In this document: positions 58,236-64,000 of the stretch, in pieces
Layout: the number at the start of each line of letters is the position of its first letter
Numbering within the stretch: position 1 is the stretch's first letter
Source: Maratus speciosus
Lineage: Eukaryota > Arthropoda > Arachnida > Araneae > Salticidae
Assembly (NCBI GenBank): GCA_963932465.1
Contig: OZ010795.1
Coordinates: forward strand, 519,627,451 to 519,691,450
Direction: 5' to 3'
DNA: 64,000 bases
Program-made: the position numbers and the translations under genes
Notes under the pieces: model-generated
What the model was told of the DNA's origin: nothing
Database searches by the model: none
Seen by the model: only the letters and a program-made list of their open reading frames with translations

Positions 58236-59688
58236 ATTATTTAAGTAAAAACTTTCCCTCATGATAATTAAAAAATATACAATTGACCAACTCTTTTTCG
58301 ATTTTATACCAAAAAATATTTCTTGTGATCCCAATTTGTATATTTATATTTTTATATAAAATATTTGTCGGGTTTCTGACGCTAATAACTAAGAATGCTA
58401 TTGTCTGATATAATCTTATTACTTGCTTATTGTATTTCATATGTATCACTTTCTGTGTACAGGTTTTAAAACAATATTTTTCTTTATCTTGAAGTTGATC
58501 CGAGCTATTTTTACTTAGGATTGTATTAGCAAGTCCATTGCATCAATGCATTCCAGCTTCCCCTGCTATTCAAGAACGCATAACAATGTTTTATTTATAT
58601 GTAAATAATTTGTAAATAAATTGTTTGTTAATTTTAATTGAATACGTTCAGAATTCTTTTTTATAACCCTTCTCACAAAGTGTGCGATATCACGTATATA
58701 TATCGGTTGTGGCAGCATATCAAAATTAAAGAACATTTTTTCGAAGATTGTGCGAGTGGTGATCCTGGGTTTAGGGAAATTCATCAGCGTGTGGATAAGG
58801 AAGAGTGCAACAATATTATTTAAATTTCTTTTATATGCTTGAAATTCCACGCACTTTCTCTAAGAGTATGTGTCTTGAGTAAGTTTACTTAGTTTCTATT
58901 ATATTTTATTATTTCTATTTATTCTGTTTTACTTTTTTTTTCTTTCATGGATATTGCTTTATTTATGTTTTCGTGTAAAAGAATATAATTTAAATGCATA
59001 GTGGATGTGGGGGTAATTAGGATCACTTTTTGATAATTTGAACTTTTACAATTAATTACCAGAGAATGAAGTGGACTAGATACTAATATTATATATAATT
59101 TTACTCAGTAGATTCTTGTCTCTTGAAATGTGGAAATAATTATTTTTCATGTACTATGTTACCTGGTACAGGTATTTTTTCTCATGCCTTACAAGATACA
59201 CCACCATGGATAAATAGGTTTAAAAGAACTCAGTGTCAGCTTTACATAGAGATATTCTTAGCTTTTCAACCACAATTATTCTCAGAGCTACATTATTTGA
59301 AAGATAAGTACGCTGGAAAAAGAAACGTTTTTTAAACCCCTGACCGCCAAACAAAAGGTCAAAATTGTAATGTTGTTTTTGCTGTAATTTTTTTAAAATC
59401 TTAAAAAAAGATGTTTTTTTCAACTAGATATAATTTTTTTATTACGAATAGGTATATAAGACTTGAGAGTATTAATCATAATTTAATTATTTTAAAAACT
59501 GGATTATATCTGTAGAATTATATTAATTTAAATAATGCTTCTATTGAAGTTAAACCTACAGCTGAGTGAACGAATATATCAGTTCGCAGCGGTGAGAAGA
59601 GGGATTTTCAATATTAATCTATTTTACACTCTTCTTACAAGACAAAATAAAATGCAAAATTTTCAATCGGAAATAATTAGCCGTACTA
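58236..59688. other. AT-rich, no supported gene
   Basis: Frames of 94 codons (58566-58850, minus) and 70 codons (59123-59335, plus) show no known domain. TACTAATATTATATATAA at about 59080 resembles a Helitron 5' end. The 15-mer at 59010-59024 recurs inverted at 63041-63055. Confidence 0.4.
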
Positions 59689-60605
59689 TCTATATTATAA
59701 AGGACAAACATATCTGTGCGTAACGCATACGTCATTTTGCGAATGGCAACACTTTGAAATTTGAAATAAAATTTTTGTTTTGTAATTTTCTCTACTTCAA
59801 ATTTTTATACTTCTAAACATCGCACATTTTAAATTTTTACCCCGCCGTATAAGGAAAAAAATGCTCTTTTAAATGCAATTTGTTTGAAAGCTGTATCTCA
59901 TTTTAATTTTAAGATATTAATTTTTCTGTAGTTTTTATTACTTTTTTTGTAATCGTGGCAGCTGAAGTACACCATTTCTGTTGAAAGTAAAGGGGGGGAA
60001 ATGAAAATAGTAGATTGCTGTAAATTTTCGTTGCCATTTTCTCATAAAAAGTGAAAAAAATTGAAATTAAAATACTTGCTATGTCAAGAATATCGTCTGT
60101 TATAAAACCCAGTGAGTTTTGGCTTTATTTCTTTTTTATTTATCAATTAAATGATTTTTCCGTGCCGGCTCCATTGCGAAATATTAATAAACAATTTGCA
60201 CATAAAAAAAAGTCTAAGACACATAAAAGTCTAAGCACATAAAAGCACAAAAGTCGAAGCACATAAAGAATTTCTCTCCCGCTAATTTTCTACAAGAAAT
60301 TAAAGCTTCATCAGTAAATAAATAAAAGAATAATATATAAAAAAGCACGAATTTAACATATATGTAATCGAACAATTTAAATTTTTAGAGCTGAATTCGT
60401 AAAAATATGTGCTTTTAAATGTAATTTGTATGAAATAGAGTTGCTAGGCAACTGTTAAAGTAAAAAAGAAAAAATAATCTATATATTGAAAACACAAGAT
60501 AGCTTATTTAGACATCTTCCCTGAACTTTCTACTGTACCAATTTTGCTAACAATTCTTTTTTTAAATGAAAGCTGTTCATTTGTAGATGTCCTCGCACTA
60601 GCTAT
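59689..60605 (+). mobile_element. Helitron-A copy, 5' end clear, 3' end uncertain
   Basis: It starts TCTATATTATAAAGGACAAA, preceded by A, and continues CTGTGCGTAACGCATACG. This is nearly the exact inverse of 12840-12901. The 3' end could be near 60445 (GTTGCTAGGCAACTG) or 60605 (CGCACTAG); neither has the full set of end features. Confidence 0.6.
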
Positions 60606-61088
60606 TTTTCTAAATATTTTCACTTTTATATTTTTAATTTAATTTGAAAAGATTTTTTGAAATTTAATCAAAATGGTAGCAATCGTATTATTTCCACTGT
60701 TGCAGAAAAAAAGAAATATTGGGGTTTATTTATCTTTATTGATACCATTTACTCATTAGAATTAAAAATAACTTTATTTTATGTCTGAACAGAAAATGAC
60801 GTCACTATTTAAAAAACATTTTCGCTCATAAAGCTAATGTTACAATATATTTTCATTCGGCTGATACCGAATTTGAGACACTTGGCGTAATGCTTCAGCA
60901 AGTGCCATATTTAAAAGAAAACAATCCTTTTTTTTTAAACTATATATTTTTTACGCAAATACATCTAAAAGACATCAGTTTCTGGAATTTGTACTTCGCG
61001 GTACTGAAATTAGACCTTCAAGCCAAAAGAATACATTTTCACATCCAAAGTTTTAGCTGACAAACGGAACTTCATGTTTGGAAATCTA
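60606..61088. other. AT-rich, no gene seen
   Basis: Nothing was recognised between the two plus-strand Helitron copies. Confidence 0.4.
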
Positions 61089-62383
61089 TCTATATTATAA
61101 AGGAAAAATATGTCCATGCGTAAGGCTGACGTCATTTTGAAAATGGCAACGCATGACGATTAAATGTCGGTTTTACAATCTTTGCTACTGCAGTTTTTTG
61201 AATTTCTAAACATCGGGCATCTTCAATTTTTACACCCGTTATATAGGGGAAAAAAAATCTACATTCAAATGCAATTTGCTTGAAAACTTTATCTTAATTG
61301 ATTTATTTATTATGTCTTTTTAAATAATTTTCAAGCTTAATGTTTTTTAATCTATATCCATTGCGTACAGGCTCCTTACGAAATAAGCCATTTGCACTTA
61401 AAATAATATAAATAATTCAGCATTTGTTTAGATACTAATTTTTTATAGCAAAATTAAAACTTCACCAATCTGTTATATTAAAAAGTGACTATGCGTTTGT
61501 ATTTCACAGCTGTTCCTCCTAGAAGATGGAATGTTGGGTGATCAAATTAACGCCAGTTATCCGCATGGGTCAAAGGATGTTAAAAATAGTCGTAGAATTT
61601 TAAAATTTGATTAGTTTTCGAGATATAATATTTTTAATGACATTTCTGTAATGATGGAAATTAAAATTGCTCCATTTTTGTGGATAAAAGAGAGAAAAGG
61701 GAAAATGACAAGGATTATTAGGTATCACTGTTTGAAATCATTTTATATTGAATAAATAGTGAAAAAATTATTGTAGTTTTCAAGAAAATTTCACGAAATA
61801 CGAACTCACACATATTCAAGTTCAGGAATCCGTTTATTTTAGAAACACAAATTCGACTCTCGACTGGAACATTGAGATAAATTCTGTTGACGTCAAAAGA
61901 AAAAAAAACACTGAACGTTATTTTCATTTAATTTAAAGTCGTAAAGTAGATTTTCAACTATTGCCTTAAGATAGCTAATAAAACATTTCAGAAGCGGACA
62001 TTAAAAATGAAATGTTTTAGCGAGAAAAAAAAATATTCCTTAAGTATTAAATATAAAATGCTTCTGAATAAATTCGTCCAAACAAATTCATTTTTGTATA
62101 AGTTGATACAAATGACATCATTTCTACCAACTCCGAAATTCGAAGCAAAATCTTGGAAGAGCGAAAAGCTCTAGGCAAATAAAGTTATAGTATATGTGCA
62201 TTTTTATTGGGAAAGTTTTGACTTAAATTGTAAATATAACTTATTATTTCAAATATTGTATTTAATAAAATTAATATTGTAATGCTAACTAAATTTACAA
62301 TAAAGTTGAGATTTCATTTTTCGCAAAAAGATCGATTGTCTCATGCAATTCAAAAGCAACACAACGGGTTGCTACGCAACTAG
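61089..62383 (+). mobile_element. Non-autonomous Helitron (family A), complete
   Basis: It starts TCTATATTATAAAGGAAAAA, preceded by A. It ends GGGTTGCTACGCAACTAG followed by T, where GTTGC and GCAAC pair. The length is 1295 bp. The 5' text matches the family A copies at 59689, 12901 and 11105, while the 3' end differs from that of 9966-11105. The family therefore has at least two kinds of 3' end. Non-coding. Confidence 0.7.
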
Positions 62384-62695
62384 TATTACTAAAGAACTAA
62401 TTGTCAATGTTAAAAAAAAAAAAACAAAATAAAATGGTGTTGAGGCTTAAAACATGGAGTCTAGGGTAAAATTTGTAATAAATGAAAGTAAAATTGTAAA
62501 ATAAATGTTTTGTCAACACAAAATATGCAGCAAAGTAAACCAAGCTAGGGATATATCACAGGATCTGAAAACTGAAAGATTAAGCAATGCATTCTAAACC
62601 ATAATTGAATTAAACAGAAAATAAAATTTCCGGTCCCAATTTATCCTTAACCCAAAAACTAAATCGTCCTATTTAACCCCGAAAATGCTATTTCC

Positions 62696-63055
62696 GGGGT
62701 AATTAGAATCATGCAGATTATTAACATTATGCTTCGTTTGTTTCAAAACATAACAATTTCCTCTTAAAAACAACCTTTTCTAAATTTAAATACCTGGCTA
62801 TATTTCACTATTCCTACAATTTTTTTACACAGGACCTATTTAACTAAAATATTCTCACTTTGACGGACAACATTTGTCTTTGTGTTCTGGAAAAATAGTG
62901 ATTTCATTTACAGGAACATACATTTTCACTCCAAAAAAATTACACCTGTAGAATATTAATCAGATTCCATAATTAGTGGGGTAAATTATATTTATCTGTT
63001 ACAGATTGCCCCAGAAGTGCCCCTGACCCCAATTACCCCAGATCCTAATTACCCC
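62696..63055. repeat. Inverted pair of a 15-mer, about 330 bp apart
   Basis: GGGGTAATTAGAATC (62696-62710) and the inverse of GGGGTAATTAGGATC (63041-63055) face each other. An exact copy of the second form is at 59010-59024. TAATTACCCC-like words cluster near 63028-63058. This could be a foldback element; no target duplication was seen. Confidence 0.45.
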
Positions 63056-64000
63056 TACCTTCCGTAAGTTGGTTAATATATTTAAAGAAATTTATTAATT
63101 AACAAGGCAGTTCAAACACGACTTTGAGAGAATCAAAATAATCGAAAAAACACCATTCATCATCATGTTTCAATTTCCAAAACACCTCCAATATTTAACA
63201 GAAAGGAATATATGTGCTATTTAAAAATAAAAATAAAACATGTTTAAGCTTAAATGTTCAAAAATAAATAATAAGAAAAAACTGAAAAATGTCTTTAATT
63301 CTCACGTAGTATTTATTGATTTTTTTATTCTATAGTGCCATATTTTTCACAGCTGTAAAACAACCGACAATGCAGAATGTTTATAACGTGCAATTAACTC
63401 TCAAAGCATAAATGCTTATTTAATAAGCAATAGGGTTTTTTTTCTCTCAATCTGAAAAAAATCGGGAAAAGATTGTTCTTTATGAAGAAATAACCCAAAT
63501 TGTGGATAAACCTTGTCATATCAATTGTGTTGTATTTTATGGCTATGGAAGTTCATAAATCTGGAAGAATGGGGGGGGGGGGCAAAAATTGACTCTCAGA
63601 GATATATTCAAATATAGATTTAGCCACCCTCACGTGTCCGGGATAACTAATGTTACCGAAACAGTTTAACACGTTGATTGAAAGCGCGATTATTTACTGG
63701 ATTTTCCATATTAAGAGCCGGTAAAATTTATCTTTTATTGTAGAAAAAAAATTGTTTTAAGCAGCAGGAATTTTTTTTTCTTTTCCCATTACTAACTTCA
63801 GTAATCATATTATATAATATAAGAGAAGATTTTAAATTACCGTTTCTCATGTTATATTCCCAAGTGCTTGATTTAGCACAATATTGCAATTCCATTGGAA
63901 GAGATCACCGGAGGATGATCACACTAATGTAGATGGTGGTAGAATTTTTGTTTTAATTTCCATTATATGTTCAATAGTTTGAATGATGACTTCAGGCTTT
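63056..64000. other. AT-rich, no gene seen
   Basis: A 12-nt G run lies at 63571-63582. No element boundary, RNA gene or coding sequence was recognised up to the window end. Confidence 0.45.

Overview
The window is AT-rich animal DNA, roughly 70% A+T by eye. I find no intact host gene, no spliceable exon series and no rRNA. It consists almost entirely of transposable elements in various states of decay, tandem arrays and simple repeats. The element mix (Helitrons with a RepHel protein, Tc1- and mariner-type pseudogenes, a probable Penelope endonuclease fragment, pogo- and TTAA-type MITEs, very long A/T and G runs) points to an arthropod. An arachnid is my guess; the species cannot be read from the sequence.

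Layout. 0-5 kb: an inverted copy of a tandem-repeat element with AGGTAG ends (642-1590), a copy of a second such family ending in a TACTTTCTTC hairpin (to 3361), and a Helitron fragment near 4.4 kb. 5-14 kb: two tRNA-like sequences, a pogo-type MITE (5924-6588), an inverted-repeat MITE (9202-9487), a well-bounded non-autonomous Helitron (9966-11105), a second 5' Helitron portion, and a 453-bp foldback MITE (13595-14047). 14-21 kb: microsatellites, a 660-bp tandem duplication, and a Penelope-like GIY-YIG fragment (about 20.2-20.5 kb). 21-30 kb: a 7-unit array of about 300 bp behind a Helitron-like 5' end, then two AGGTAG elements, one with seven units of about 327 bp. 31-34 kb: a Tc1-like element (31298-32792) inserted into a 16-bp-type repeat, and an internally deleted mariner (33050-34033). 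34-37 kb: tandem tRNA-like units and a diverged array of about 80 bp carrying a TTAA MITE. 37.3-42.1 kb: the only large coding relic, a RepHel Helitron on the minus strand, with frameshifts and stops throughout. 43-48 kb: Helitron ends, a second copy of the 13.6-kb MITE, a 16-bp minisatellite and a second tandem-array element. 48-64 kb: Helitron ends and bodies, and a third large AGGTAG element (54090-56590) interrupted by a 1342-bp TA-flanked element.

The main pattern is architectural. Two unrelated-looking families share one plan: a left-end motif of 13-14 nt, a tandem array, a microsatellite, a tail of about 100 bp, and a right-end hairpin whose outer arm is the inverse of the left motif. 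This resembles the DINE-1/Helentron type of Helitron-like element. Around these lie at least eight canonical-looking Helitron ends (TC...CTAG between A and T). The decayed RepHel copy may be a relic of the machinery that moved some of them. All coordinates and motif matches were read by eye; no alignment or database search was run.
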